Shown here piece after piece: positions 22,753-33,437 of a DNA stretch of 64,000 nucleotides. Made by a program: the position numbers and the translations under genes. Below the pieces are notes generated by a model. The model worked only from the letters and a program-made list of their open reading frames with translations. It made no database searches and had not been told where the DNA came from. The stretch is from Plotosus lineatus. Taxonomy: Eukaryota > Chordata > Actinopteri > Siluriformes > Plotosidae. The DNA lies in NCBI GenBank assembly GCA_024760905.1, contig CM045751.1, positions 10,642,501-10,706,500 of the forward strand, given 5' to 3'. Positions within the stretch are counted from its first letter, which is position 1, and every line of letters starts with the position of its first letter.

Positions 22753-23365
22753 GGGTTGTATATGTGAGGTTAATATTAAACGGGGATGTAATGAAAAAAT
22801 AATTAAAAGCATTTTACTGCTACATTAGTGTTCAGCCCTACCATAGTAGGCTCATTATAATGCAGATTGGCTTTAAATTAAAGCGCAGTACAGCTGTAAG
22901 ACATTTTACTATGGTACACTTCCATTGATTTACACCAAAATGTTTCTCTTTTGCAAGAATCTCAATCACTCGCCTTGACCTTTTAAAAGGTAATTAATGT
23001 AAAGATTAAAAAAAAAAAATGCATTTATAGATTCAATGCTGACTGCAGGTATTTTAATTTTAGAAGGCTCAATCATTTTGTTTGAGGATGTGTAGGGTTT
23101 ATAGAAATATTTATTTATTTTACCAAATTTGTTTTTAATACATAAAGATGTTTTTGTTAATTGTAAAAAGTGCTATGCAAATAAATTGAATTGACTTGAA
23201 TAAACTTTATAAATTTGAGTGTAGTTCGGATCTCCTGGGAAAGTTTGGCCGAGTCTCCTGTCAGAGGGGACCTTTAACTCCCACCGAGGGCAGAGCGATA
23301 ACCACGTCCCGAAGGTGGCGGGTTGCACGGGATCCGAATGGACCATGTTTTGTGCCTCCATTGTT
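22753..23365. other. Intergenic DNA, nothing recognised
   Basis: AT-rich. The GC-richer 23,240-23,360 piece is of unknown origin. Confidence 0.3.
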
Positions 23366-23368
23366 GAG

Positions 23369-23672
23369 GTGGGGGGCCGGTGGTGTAGTGGTTAGGGTGC
23401 TGTGCTCATGATCGGGAGGTTGTGAGTTCAAATCCCACCGAGAGCCTCACTGTGCTAAGAGCCCTGGGCAAGGTCTCAACCACAAGTGTGCCTCTGTTCA
23501 CCCAGCAATATAAATGGGTACCAGTAAAATGTACTGGTTAGGTAACCTGCGATGGACTAGCGTCCCATCCAGGAGGAGTTGAACTCCTGGTCGCTTCACG
23601 CTACAGAAACTGGGGATAAGCACCGGCCACTGGGCTCGAGTATAAAAACCCAACAGACATTACCTTTACTTG
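23369..23672 (+). mobile_element. SINE-B, nearly complete
   Basis: The head 'ggccggtggtgtagtggtta', the B box 'gagttcaaatccc', the family body and the end 'aaaacccaacagacattacc' are all present. It abuts a LINE relic on its right. Confidence 0.85.
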
Positions 23673-24090
23673 GAAGGTCATCGGTGCCTGTTGTGGCGGT
23701 AACCGTCCAGCTGAAAAAGGAGGCCTGTCGGGTCTTATTGGCCTGCGGGACTCGGGAGGCAGCAGACAGGTTCCGAAAGGCCAAACGTGCTGCAGCTCGA
23801 ACTGTTGCAAATGCAAAATCTCAGGCGTGAGAGGAGAGCGGTGAGGGCCTGGTGATTATTGATTTGCCTCAAAAAGGTTCTGGATCAACATCCGACGCCT
23901 CAGGAGGGGGAAGCAGTTCTCCACAAATACTGTTTACAGTGGAAGCACTGCAGGGACCATGTTTCTTGGCTGGTTTGAGAACTCCTCGGAGTGTGTCCCC
24001 CGGAAGTGCTGGAGGAAGTGGCTGTGGAGAGGGACGTCTGGACCTCATTAGCCCCCGCGACCAGACCCCAGATTAAGCGGAAGAAGAAGA
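23673..24090 (+). pseudogene. Non-LTR retrotransposon relic (region before the reverse transcriptase)
   Basis: A frame at 23,694-23,828 reads 'TVQLKKEACRVLLACGTREA' followed by 'ADRFRKAKRAAARTVANAKS' and a stop. This is the Arg/Ala/Lys-rich linker found before the reverse transcriptase in many fish non-LTR elements. Further bits follow in other frames (for example the 'SGGGSSSPQ' region), and the relic ends in 'gattaagcggaagaagaaga'. The RT core has been deleted. The clade (Rex1/CR1-like) is a tentative guess. Confidence 0.55.
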
Positions 24091-24192
24091 AGATAATGAT
24101 GAATCAGAATAACTCTATAAAGGCAATAACTGAATCCTGAATGAATGAGATGAATAAGCTGAACAACTGGTTCACTCCATGTGAGCCTATGG

Positions 24193-24196
<4 letters not shown>

Positions 24197-24225
<29 letters not shown>
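24197..24225. repeat. (GT)n microsatellite
   Basis: About 14 GT units. Confidence 0.9.
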
Positions 24226-24226
<1 letters not shown>

Positions 24227-24575
24227 TGTGCTGGACACGATGTGTAACAGGTGTGAGGGCTTGAAAGGGAATCGAACAGTCCAGCTGTCCCTGCAGTTTC
24301 AGGTCATGTCCTCCCCATCTGCCATCTCCTCCACCCTCTGTGTCTCAACACCTGAAGTGTGTGTCAACCAGGCAGCATTCCCAGCCACGGGTCAGAGTGC
24401 GCCTCCCTCCTCCCTCCATAATTCTCCCTGCATGCCTCTTCCATCTGCCCGAAGTGCCCTACTTCTGCTAACTCTGCGGTGGAGGTAGGAGATGTGCCAC
24501 TCGGGAATCAAGTCCATGCGCAATCAGTAGAACTACAGTATCAGTAAAATCTTAAAATAACAGTACAGAGTATCG

Positions 24576-24790
24576 AGGAGTATTTAGGTGCATGGTCGTA
24601 AGCACTTTTGCCTCAAGCAAGAAGGTTCTGGGTTTGAATCTCAGCCAAGGACCTCTCAGTATGGAGTTTGCATCTTCTCATCTTACTGCATCAGTCTCCT
24701 CCTACAGTCCAAAGAACTGTATGAAGCACATTAAGTCAACTGGCCATTTTTCGGAAGCACAGGAGACTACAACACTACGTTCTGAGAAAA
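24576..24790 (+). mobile_element. SINE-C relic
   Basis: The head is partly kept ('caagcaagaaggttctgggt', B box 'gggtttgaatctc'), with the body 'agtatggagtttgcatcttc'. The tail is lost. Confidence 0.55.
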
Positions 24791-25069
24791 TTCATTAAGC
24801 AGATCAAAATACTAGAATTAAAAGAAAATGTCATGTTTGAAAAGAGGTCCTGACTTCTTCACCTCTTGGGAGAACACGTGTATATTTATAACAGGTTTGT
24901 AGGGAACATTATACTACAGCACTTCATTCTGATTGGTCAGAAAGCATTGTCTATTATACCTACTCCTTCACAGAGAGCTACCCTCCTACAGTTTATATCT
25001 TCAGTCAAAGTGAAGGTAGATCTCCGGGAACAGGGTTTGTGATTATTGATCTACTCTTATAATAGTTTG

Positions 25070-25366
25070 GGCAGCACCGTGGTGTAGTGGTTGCACGTCC
25101 GCCTCACAGCAGGAAGGCCTGGGTTCAATTCCGAGCTTGGGCATTTCTGTGTGGAGTTTTCATGTTCCCCCTGTGCTTGCGTGTGTTTCCTTCCGGAGTT
25201 CAAAAACATGCACAGTAGGCTGCCAGGCTGTTGCAAGTCACCCCTAAGTGTGAGTGTGAATAGTTGTGTCAGTGTTGGCCCTGCGATGGGCTGGTGAACT
25301 ATCCAGAGCCTCCCCGTGACCCTAATCAGAAGTAAGCGGTTCAGAAAATAAATGAATGAATGAGAT
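25070..25366 (+). mobile_element. SINE-C, best complete copy
   Basis: tRNA-like head 'cagcaccgtggtgtagtggt' with B box 'gggttcaattcc', a body with 'tgtggagttttcatgttccc', and the tail 'cctgcgatgggctggtgaac' ... 'aagtaagcggttcag' ending in (AATG)n. This is the common fish SINE layout with an L2-like tail. The tail is also carried by SINE-A2. Confidence 0.85.
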
Positions 25367-25839
25367 CCGGGTTTAATGTGTCCATTTTAATATGATATCA
25401 TTTCATCGCTCATCCTAAATCAGATGAAATTGGCTTCACACATAACACTGACAGATACGCACTATAGATATGGATGCTGTTGTTGCCATAGAAACAATGT
25501 AGAAGTATATTGGTATGGCAGATGCTCTACATTATATATGTACGTGTTAATGTGTTAAAATCCCACGAGGAATTCTTCAGCATGGATGGATTGATGGTTG
25601 TTTCAAACCGTGATAAGCACCATTTTTTTTTTGGTCTAACTATGAGAGAAAAATTAAAGCCTGATGAAAGAATAATTGTTTACATGTTAACAGGAAGTGA
25701 CAGGGTTCATTTAGAGATACTTCAGAATATTCAACGTACTATAACTATAAACAGCTAAAATGTTTAAAACATGTTTAAGTTTCAATATCTTGTAATCATT
25801 GATGAATTGCGAAGGGATGTGTTACTGGATGATGTCACA
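25367..25839. other. Intergenic DNA, nothing recognised
   Basis: Unique AT-rich sequence left of the LINE. The open frame at 25,510-25,758 has no recognised domain. Confidence 0.35.
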
Positions 25840-25853
25840 AAGTCACATGTTTA

Positions 25854-28008
25854 AGGCAGCTGTGGGGGGGGGGGGGGGGGGGGCACAAGCCAGTTTCTCT
25901 ACCTCACGCCGGTCCCAAGCCCGAATAACTGCAGAGAGTTGCATCAGGAAGGGCAGCCGGTGTAAAACAAAGAATTTCATACAAGATCGGTCGAGGCCCG
26001 GGTTAACAACGGCCGCCATCAGTGCTGTTAACCAACAGGGTGCTGGTGGAAATTGGACTACTGTTGGTCGAAGAAAGAGAGGCGGGAGGCGTGTCCGTAG
26101 GCAGAGAGAGAAGAGGAAAAGCATGAGCCTAGGACTGAAAGTAAGGACTTTGAATGTTGGAACTATGACAGGAAAAAGCTAGAGAGCTGGCTGGTTTGTT
26201 CAGGAGACCTTTTGTGTGTACAAAGGAAGAGGTTAGCTTAGAAGAAGTGGGACATTGAGAGGACCGAAGAGCGTAAACAGGAGTACAGGGAGACACAGCG
26301 TAAGGTGAAGGTAGCGGCATCAAAGGCCAAATAGAGGGCGTATGATGACTTGTATGCTCGGTTGGAAAGTAAAGAGGGAGAAAATGATTTATACAGGTTG
26401 GCACAGCAGATAAATAGAGATGGGAAGGACGTGGAGCAAGTTAGAGTGATAAAGGACAGAGTGGGAAATGTATTGACTGATGACAGAAGTGTGCTGGGAA
26501 GATGGAAAGAGTACTTTGAAGAGCTGATGAATGAGGAAAATGAGAGAGGAAAGAAAGAAAAAAAAAAAAAAGAGTCGAAGAGGTGATCGTTGAGGACCAG
26601 GAAGTAGCAAAGATTAGTAAGGGTGAAGTGAGGAGGGCATTGAAGAGGATGAAGAATGGAAAGGCAGTTGGCCTTGATGACATACCGGTGGAGGTATGGA
26701 AGTGTTTAGGAGAGGTAGCAGTAGATTTTCTGACAAGAATATTCAACAACTACAGAGGGATAAAGTTGATGAGCCATACGATGAAGTTATGGGAATGAAT
26801 AGTGGAAGCTAGACTGAGGGCAGAGGTCAGCATTTGTGAACAACAGTTTGGTTTCATGCCAAGAAAGAGCACCACAGATTGACACAACCTTGAGGATGTT
26901 AATAGAGAAGTACAGAGAAGGTCAGAAGGAGCTGCATTGTGCCTTTGTGGCTCTGGAGAAAGCATATGACATGGTGCCGAGAGAGGAACTGTGGTATTGC
27001 ATGAGGAAGTCTGGAGTGGCAGAGAAGTATGTTAGTGTGGTGCAGGACATGTACGAGAGATGTAAGACGGTGATAAGGTGTGCTGTCGGTGTGACAGAAG
27101 AGTTAAAGATGGTGGTAAGACTGCATCAAGGGTCAGCTCGGAGCCCCTTCTTGTTTGCTATGGTGATGGACAGGCTGACAGACGAGGTTAGACAAGATTC
27201 CCCATGGACTTTGATGTTTGCAGATGACATTGTGATCTGTAGTGAGAGCAGAGAACAAGTGCAGGAAAATCTAGAGAAGTGGAGGTATGCCCTGGAAAGG
27301 AGGGGAATGAAGGTTAGCCTCAGTAAGACAGAATACATGTGTATGAATGACAAGGACCTCAGAGGAACGGTGAGGTTACACGGAGCAGAGTTAAGGAAGG
27401 TGGAGGATTTTAAGTACTTAGGCTCAACAATCCAGAGCAATGGAGAGTGTGGAAAAGAGGTGAAGAAGCGTGTGCAGGCAGGTTGGAATGGTTGGAGAAA
27501 AGTGTCCAGTGTGATAGGAGGGTATCGGCAAGAATGAAAGGAAAAGTGTACAAGACGGTGTTGAGGCCAGCGATGTTGTATGGTTTAGAAACAGTGGCCC
27601 TAGGGAAAAGACAGGAGGCAGAGCTGGAGGTAGCAGAGATGAAAATGTTGAGGTTCTCTTTGGGAGTAACGAGGATGGATAGGATCAGGAATGAGCACAT
27701 CAGAGGGACAGCACATGTAAGAGGTTTTGGAGACAAAGTCAGAGAGGCTAAATTGAGATGGTTTGGACATGTACAGAGGAGGGATAGTGAGTATATTGGT
27801 AGTAGAATGCTGAGGTTGGAACTACCAGGCAGAAGGCCTAGAGGAAGACCAAAGAGACGATTCATGGATGTGGTGAAAGAGGACATGAAGGTCGTTGGTG
27901 TAAGAGAAGAAGATGCAAAGGATAGGGTGAGATGGAGGCAGATGATTCGCTGTGGCGACCCCTGAAGGGAGAAGCCAAAAGGAAAAGAAGAAAGAAGTAG
28001 TAGTAATG
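25854..28008 (+). mobile_element. RTE-type LINE, both ends present, internally deleted
   Basis: A 2.15-kb unit bracketed by the perfect 14-bp repeat aagtcacatgttta (25,840-25,853 and 28,009-28,022). The 5' UTR has a run of about 19 G, 'cccaagcccgaataactgca' and 'gcatcaggaagggcagccgg'. Coding remnants follow: the start of the apurinic-type endonuclease (RTLNVGTMTGKS, 26,143-26,181), a large endonuclease deletion, then reverse transcriptase and the C-terminal region. The 3' end is 'cgctgtggcgacccctgaag' plus a short A/G-rich tail. Typical RTE elements are ~3.2 kb, so about 1 kb is missing. Frameshifts and the deletion rule out activity in cis. RTE placement rests on the endonuclease start, RT motifs, short 3' UTR and C-terminal sequence. 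Confidence 0.9.
26143..27965 (+). pseudogene. Broken RTE ORF: endonuclease start, reverse transcriptase, C-terminal domain
   Basis: The endonuclease start at 26,143 breaks after 'TMTGKS'. The reading resumes at ~26,350 with the linker 'ENDLYRLAQQINRDGKDVEQ'. RT begins with 'RRALKRMKNGKAVGLDDIPV' (26,628 on). 'DLEKAYD'-type motif A appears as 'VALEKAYDMVPREELW' (26,946 on), and the active-site FADD lies at 27,217-27,228. A frameshift near 27,500 moves to the frame holding 'RWFGHVQRRDSEYIGSRMLR' and the terminal 'RQMIRCGDP' at 27,965. The motif A aspartate is replaced by Glu-flanked sequence, and at least three frame changes are needed, so no functional polymerase is encoded. Confidence 0.88.
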
Positions 28009-28022
28009 AAGTCACATGTTTA

Positions 28023-29021
28023 TTGTAGTTCATGTACAATTTCAGGTCAAAGAATGCGAAAACTATTTTATAAATCCCACCACAGACAATCACATGGTAC
28101 TCATAATGACACGAAATGGATAGAAAGAAAAGCTTTTTTCATTATTAGAGGTTTAGGTATACTGTTCAGTTTTGTTCAACCAGCAATAAAGTAAAGCTGC
28201 AGTTGGAAAAGGATCAATACCTGTTGTTGTCTATTTGATTAGATCCAGCGGCGTGAAGACCCGCAGCAAAGTAAGATATCTGAAAACAGCACTAATGCTC
28301 AGTAAATTAAAGAAGAGGGTTGTACTTGCAACCAAGACAATTCTACTGCACAGATTTATTCATAATCCAGGACCCGAATATCGGTGGAAAAACAATCACT
28401 ACGTAAAATAAATAAATAAAAACACAATAAAATAAAATCATATGAACAATAGAGGGATTTTTATGACAATTTTTATTCTAGGAATTACATTAATTATAGT
28501 CGGCGAGAGAAGCAGCCAGGGCAAGCTGATAAATATTTCATCTATTTTATCATGCTTCCCTTTTTTCCTGTCTCCTACTGCCATGAGCTTAATTCAAATT
28601 ACACGAGTCTGAAAGAAATCGATCCAGAGAAGAAACATAATTTTGGAGTTCGCCATCAAGCCTCCCCTAGCAATGTAATTACACTCTACGGGGCATTTGT
28701 TACTTGCTTGTAGATAGGCTCTCTTAAACACGGTAATTGCATTGACTGGCTTCTGTGGCTAGGCATTTAAAACAGTGCAACGAGTGAACAGGGAGCTATT
28801 AGAGCTGGAGCTGCATGTGATGAATGGGTTCTCACGGTGACCCTCACCACAACGTTCTCTGCAAAGCCAGCACACATTACACATTCAACGGTTTTATCAT
28901 GTATACCATGTCTTTCAAACATATCCATCAGCGAGTAGACAAACCAGCAAAAGCGTTTGATTTTTCACAGAGAAAAAGTACCAATAACGACATCTGAGTG
29001 GGTGGCATGGTGACATAATAG
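28023..29021. other. Repeat-poor block, candidate conserved non-coding DNA
   Basis: About 1 kb without recognised repeats. 28,480-28,770 has TAAT/ATTA cores ('ggaattacattaattatagt', 'cacggtaattgcattgactg') and a mid-range composition unlike the neighbouring repeats. No coding frame. The regulatory role is only inferred. Confidence 0.3.
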
Positions 29022-29025
29022 TACA

Positions 29026-29150
29026 GCCGCTCCCCGACTTAGATTTTTAATTGGTTCCGGACGTATGACGTGTGACGTCTGACGCTCATACTGTACTATA
29101 CATCCATAAATACCATTACCGTATCTCAAAACACCCCTAAATCAATTATT
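29026..29150. mobile_element. Tigger-like terminus
   Basis: 'tacagccgctccccgactta' followed by 'ttggttccggacgtatgacg' looks like the left end of a pogo/Tigger element of a further subfamily. I could not find the matching right terminus before the SINE-B at 29,591, so the extent is unknown. Confidence 0.4.
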
Positions 29151-29590
29151 ATAAACATAACATTGTAAAATATATCAAATAATAACAACATTAATTTCAA
29201 ATAAGTCACTTATTTATACCGAGTCACTTTACATGAAGCTTAAAACCGCCAATCAACGCTTACAATATGTGAGGCGCTTAAAACCGAAAGTAGTGGACTT
29301 GCTGTGGGTTATAAGGACTTCCGGTTTTTCAAGTGAGCAAGGCACCGTTGAACTCGTTTAGAACTCAGCCTGCACTGATGTGAATCACCAGAAGAGCGGA
29401 GAGTTTTTTTCTTTTTGTGGATTCGGATTTTCATTCATTTTACAACTCTCTTTGCTTAACTGAGTATGCGTGGTAGATTGCGCCGATTCGAGCAGATAGT
29501 TAATTTATCTCTGTGTATGAGACTTGCACCCATGCTAGTAGGCTTAAGCTTCTGACCAACCATATTTACTTAGGGTTTATTGAAGTCCAC

Positions 29591-29894
29591 TGTGGGGCCG
29601 GTGGCGTAGTGGTTAGAGTGCTGGGCTCATGATCGGGAGATTGAGAGTTCAAATCTCAGTTAGACCCTCACTGTGCTCAGACCCCTGGGCAAGGTCTTAA
29701 CCACAAGTGTGCCTCTGTTCACCCAGCAGTATAAATGGGTACCAGTAAAAATCTACTGGGAAGGTAACCTGCAATGGACTAGTTGAAGTCCTAGTTACTT
29801 CATGCTACAGAAACCGGAGATAAGCACCGGCCTGATGAGCCACTATGAATTGGGTGTAAAAAGCCCATCAGACTTTCCTTACCTACCTACTATA
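29591..29894 (+). mobile_element. SINE-B with 9-bp target-site duplication
   Basis: Complete head to tail ('ggggccggtggcgtagtggt' to 'cagactttccttacctacct'). The 9-bp repeat gaagtccac occurs at 29,582-29,590 and 29,895-29,903. The DNA immediately to its right is shared with the 3' flank of the SINE-B at 44,266. Confidence 0.82.
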
Positions 29895-29995
29895 GAAGTC
29901 CACAAAACAGAGTAAACACAAAGATCACAGAGACAATGTCTTAACACAAGGGGAACACGCTATATAACATTATTTTTTTATATATATATATCTTC

Positions 29996-30235
29996 TTTTA
30001 CTTTTGGCTGCTCCCTTCAGGGGTCACCACAGCAAATCATCCGCCTCCACCTCACCCTGTCCTCCGCATCTTCTTTTCTGACTCCAACGACCTTCATGTC
30101 TTCCTTCACCACATCCATAAATCTCTTCTTTGGTCTTCCTCGTGGCCTTCTGCCTGGTAGTTCCAACCTCAGCATCCTACTGCCAATATACTCACTATCC
30201 CTCCTCTGTACATGTCCAAACCATCTCAATCTAAT
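29996..30235 (-). mobile_element. 5'-truncated RTE LINE copy
   Basis: The minus strand encodes the last ~70 residues of the RTE ORF ('MRWFGHVQRRDSEYIGSRML' ... 'RRMICCGDP' stop at 30,017) and the 3' UTR, ending in the (TA)n tract. It matches the full element at 25,854 closely. Confidence 0.88.
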
Positions 30236-30251
30236 TTATATATATATATAG

Positions 30252-30286
<35 letters not shown>

Positions 30287-30292
30287 TATATA
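30236..30292. repeat. (TA)n microsatellite
   Basis: TA repeats with a few GATA/CATA interruptions, abutting the RTE fragment. Confidence 0.9.
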
Positions 30293-30449
30293 AAAACTGA
30301 GCTGGGAAGAAGGAGGGGCACGTTCAGTCTGTCGTTTGTAAACAATGGACGCAGCGTCATTGCGTCAGCATACTACGTTGGTACATCTAAACTCAAAATT
30401 TGACCTTTTTTTTGAGGAAAAAAAAAAACCCGTAACATCGAAAAAACGT

Positions 30450-30676
30450 AAAACGGATGGACGTACATTCATCAGTGCAAGAAGGTCCTAGTTCAAATCC
30501 CAGGCTGAAGGTAATGGTGTTTCTATGATGCGTTTGCATATTATCCCCAATGTGTACATGGATTTCCTCAGAGTACGCCGGTGTACCTTTGCTTAGCGTT
30601 GGTTGGCTAAGTTCCAGCCTCCCCGTAACCTGACATAGTAGGATTGAACAGTTCACCAAATGAATAAATGAATGAC
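30450..30676 (+). mobile_element. SINE-C
   Basis: Head partly lost ('gcaagaaggtcctagttcaa'), body 'gatgcgtttgcatattatcc', tail 'ttccagcctccccgtaacct' ending in (AATG)n. Confidence 0.65.
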
Positions 30677-30799
30677 ACCAAAGCGGAAATCTTGGGGGAG
30701 TCATAATTCCTTCAACTCAAATTTATGCTTTATCCTTTTCTTTGCTCAGTATCTTTCAAATGATTGACTTAGAGTTTTTTGTAATTATTTTTGAGCATC

Positions 30800-30965
30800 A
30801 TGAACACCTATCATTCACACCGAGGACCTGGAAGTTGAGAGGAAACTGGAGAACCCAGTCAGGAACCCATATAGACATATATATACATATATGGACTCCA
30901 TAAAGACCTGGGCCCAGAATTGAACCAGGAACTATGGAGCTGAGAACAATGTTGCCCAAAGTGGC
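30800..30965 (-). mobile_element. SINE-C relic
   Basis: The minus strand resembles the head and body ('ctggttcaattctggg', 'gggttcctgactgggttctc') with a TA insertion in the middle. Strongly diverged. Confidence 0.4.
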
Positions 30966-31889
30966 ACCATTCCATTCTATCAATATTAAACTTAAAGATG
31001 ATATGTCCTAAATTATGTACATTACCATCATCTAACTGGTCTGCATCTAGGCAGTAACATACACAGCAAACTGCAACACACGGTGCAATCAGACTCCTTT
31101 CTATCATGTGCAGCATTAACAGTTTCAGCCTTTTGTGCTACAGTAACATTTGTATGGGGTCAGACCAGAGATACTAACCTTCACTCCCCACGCTCATCAG
31201 TAAGCCTTGGGTACACATGACACTCTTGCCCTTCCTTGGACCTAGTTTGGTTGGTACTTATCACTGCACACTAGGAACACTACATGACAGCTGTTGCATT
31301 GGCGATGAATAAATCCAGTTGTGTATCCATCACAACGTGGCTGTTGTCAAAGTCGCTCACATTCACACTCTTGCTCATTTTTCTGGATTCTAACATGTCA
31401 ACTTTAATAATGAACTGTTCACTTTCGACCTAATACGTTCCTCTCCGTGGTAGGTGTCGTTGTAATAAAAATAATCAATGGCATTCATTTCACCCGTCAG
31501 TGCTTATAAGGTTTTTAATGTTACGGCAGATCAGTGTATATTAGATGGAACATAGACGGTTTCTCCAAACAGACAAAATAACCCTTAAGGAGTCAAGATT
31601 GAGTTTCCTTTCACTTAAATCTTATACATATATCTCAGTGGTAACGCTAGACTTTATTTTCCTTCCTCTATCTTATCTATTTCTGTCCATTTTCTCCAGT
31701 TAAGCTCCATCTCTTCAATTCTTAATGCTTTCCTTTAATAATTTGCCAACACGACATGACACGCCACATTTTCAAACTGAATTCATTGTTATTTCCCATA
31801 GAAAAACAATGTGGAATGGATTAACACGTTCCTAGCCTCCTCCTTGCCACAATCGTATTACACTATAACATACCAACTAAAAAGTGACT
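30966..31889. other. Intergenic DNA, nothing recognised
   Basis: Unique sequence. 31,760-31,830 ('atttcccatagaaaaacaat') may be a decayed transposon end. Confidence 0.3.
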
Positions 31890-32148
31890 AAAATTTTAAG
31901 TAAGAAATACAATTTTATTCATTACTCTCCACACTGAGTGTAGTGGCAAAATAACCTTGCATCCTCATTCAGGCTTGTTTACCACTGCTCTGGTTGTTTT
32001 AAACGTCTTAATGATTCCCCTGACAGTAGATATGGGCAAGTGCAGGTGAGAGGTGATTTTCAGTGCGAGTGTAGCTTTTGCAATTAAAAAAAAAAAAAAA
32101 ACAACACACATCTTAACCGGGGGTGCCGATAATTATGGAGGGCATGGT
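31890..32148 (-). mobile_element. Tc1-like fragment: terminal repeat and transposase HTH
   Basis: The right end 'ccgataattatggagggcat' then TA is a Tc1-type terminus. Inside, the minus strand (32,060 to ~31,920) reads 'LKITSHLHLPISTVRGIIKT' followed by 'FKTTRAVVNKPE' and a stop, the second helix-turn-helix of a Tc1 transposase. The catalytic half is absent. Confidence 0.65.
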
Positions 32149-32163
32149 ATATACACACATATA

Positions 32164-33437
32164 CTAGTCCTTCTAAAAAAATTAGCATATTGTGATAAAG
32201 CTCATTCTTTTCTGTAAAGTACTGATAAAAATTCAACTTTTATATATTTTAGATTCATTGCACACCAACTGAAATATTTCAGGCCTTTTATTGTTTTAAT
32301 GCTGATGATTTTGGCATACAGCTCATGAAAACCAAAAATCCCTATCTCAAAAAATTAGCATATTTCATCCGACCAATAAAGAAAAAGTGTTTTTAATACA
32401 AAACAATGTCAACCTTCAAATAATTATGTTCAGTTATGCACTCAATACTTGGTCGGGAATCCTTTTGCAGAAATGACTGCTTCAATGCAGCGTGGCATGG
32501 AGGCGATCACCCTGTGTCACTGCTGAGGTGTTATGGAGGCCCAGGATGCTTCGATAGCGGCATTAAGCTCATCCACAGTGTTGGGTCTGGTGTCTCTCAA
32601 CTTTCACTTCACAATATCCCACAGATTCTCTATGGGGTTCAGGTCAGGAGAGTTGGCAGGCCAATTGAGCACAGTAATACCATGGTCAGTAAACCATTTA
32701 GCAGTGGTTTTGGCACTGTGAGCAGGTGCCGGGTCGTGCTGAGAAATGAAATCTTCATCTCCATAAAGCTTTTCAGCAGATGGAAGCATGAAGTGCTCCA
32801 AAATCTCCTGATAGTTAGCTGCATTGACCCTGCCCTTGATAAAACACAGTGGACCAACACCAGCAGCAGACATGGCACCCCAGACCATCACTGACTGTGG
32901 GGACTTGACACTGGACTTCAGGCATTTTGGCATTTCCTTCTCCCCAGTCTTCCGCCAGACTCTGGCACCTTGATTTCCGAACGACATGCAAAATTTGCTT
33001 TCATCCGAAAAAAGTACTTTAGACCACCGAGCAACAGTCCAGTGCTGCTTCTCTGTAGCCCAGGTCAGGCGCTTCTGCCGCTGTTTCTGGTTCAAAAGTG
33101 GCTTGACTTGGGGAATGCGGCACCTGTAGCCCAGTCCACTGCTTCCACAGGTCCCCCAAGGTCTGGAATCGGCCCTTCTCCACAATCGTCCTCAGGGTCC
33201 GGTCACCTCTTCTGGTTGTGCAGCGTTTTCTGCCACACTTTTTCCTTCCCACAGACGTCCCACTGAGGTGCCTTGATACAGCACTCTGGGAACAGCCTAT
33301 TCGCTCAGAGATTTCTTTCTGTGTCTTACCCTCTTGCTTGAGGGTGTCAATGATGGCCTTCTGGACAGCAGTCAGGTCGGCAGTCTTAGCCATGATTGCG
33401 GTTTTGAGTAATGAACCAGGCTGTGAGTTTTTAAAAG
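32164..33437 (-). mobile_element. Tc1-like element 1, 5' end lost
   Basis: The left terminus 'ctagtccttctaaaaaaatt' follows TA. Its inner 'aaaaattagcatatttcatc' block recurs at 32,348. The transposase lies on the minus strand. At ~33,437 the element passes straight into the opposite-facing element 2 without a terminal repeat. Confidence 0.85.
32442..33393 (-). pseudogene. Tc1 transposase pseudogene (DD34E), element 1
   Basis: Starts at the ATG 33,393 with '[20 protein letters not shown]' (paired-like HTH) and '[13 protein letters not shown]'. A frameshift near 33,130-33,180 separates this from the catalytic part. First Asp in 'LFSDESKF', second Asp in 'FISQHDPAPAH', Glu in 'NPIENLWDIVK'. A nonsense codon follows that motif at ~32,604, and the C-terminus continues to 'GFPTKY'-like sequence at 32,442. 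All catalytic residues are visible, but the frameshift and stop make it inactive. Confidence 0.88.

Noticed and set aside
24141..24488. 115-codon open frame as a possible exon
   Set aside because: It starts by reading through a (GT)n tract. The remainder is Ser/Pro-rich with no recognised domain, conserved splice sites or neighbours in frame.
27410..28093. 227-codon minus-strand open frame
   Set aside because: It is antisense to the RTE reverse transcriptase region; the plus-strand frame has the protein homology.
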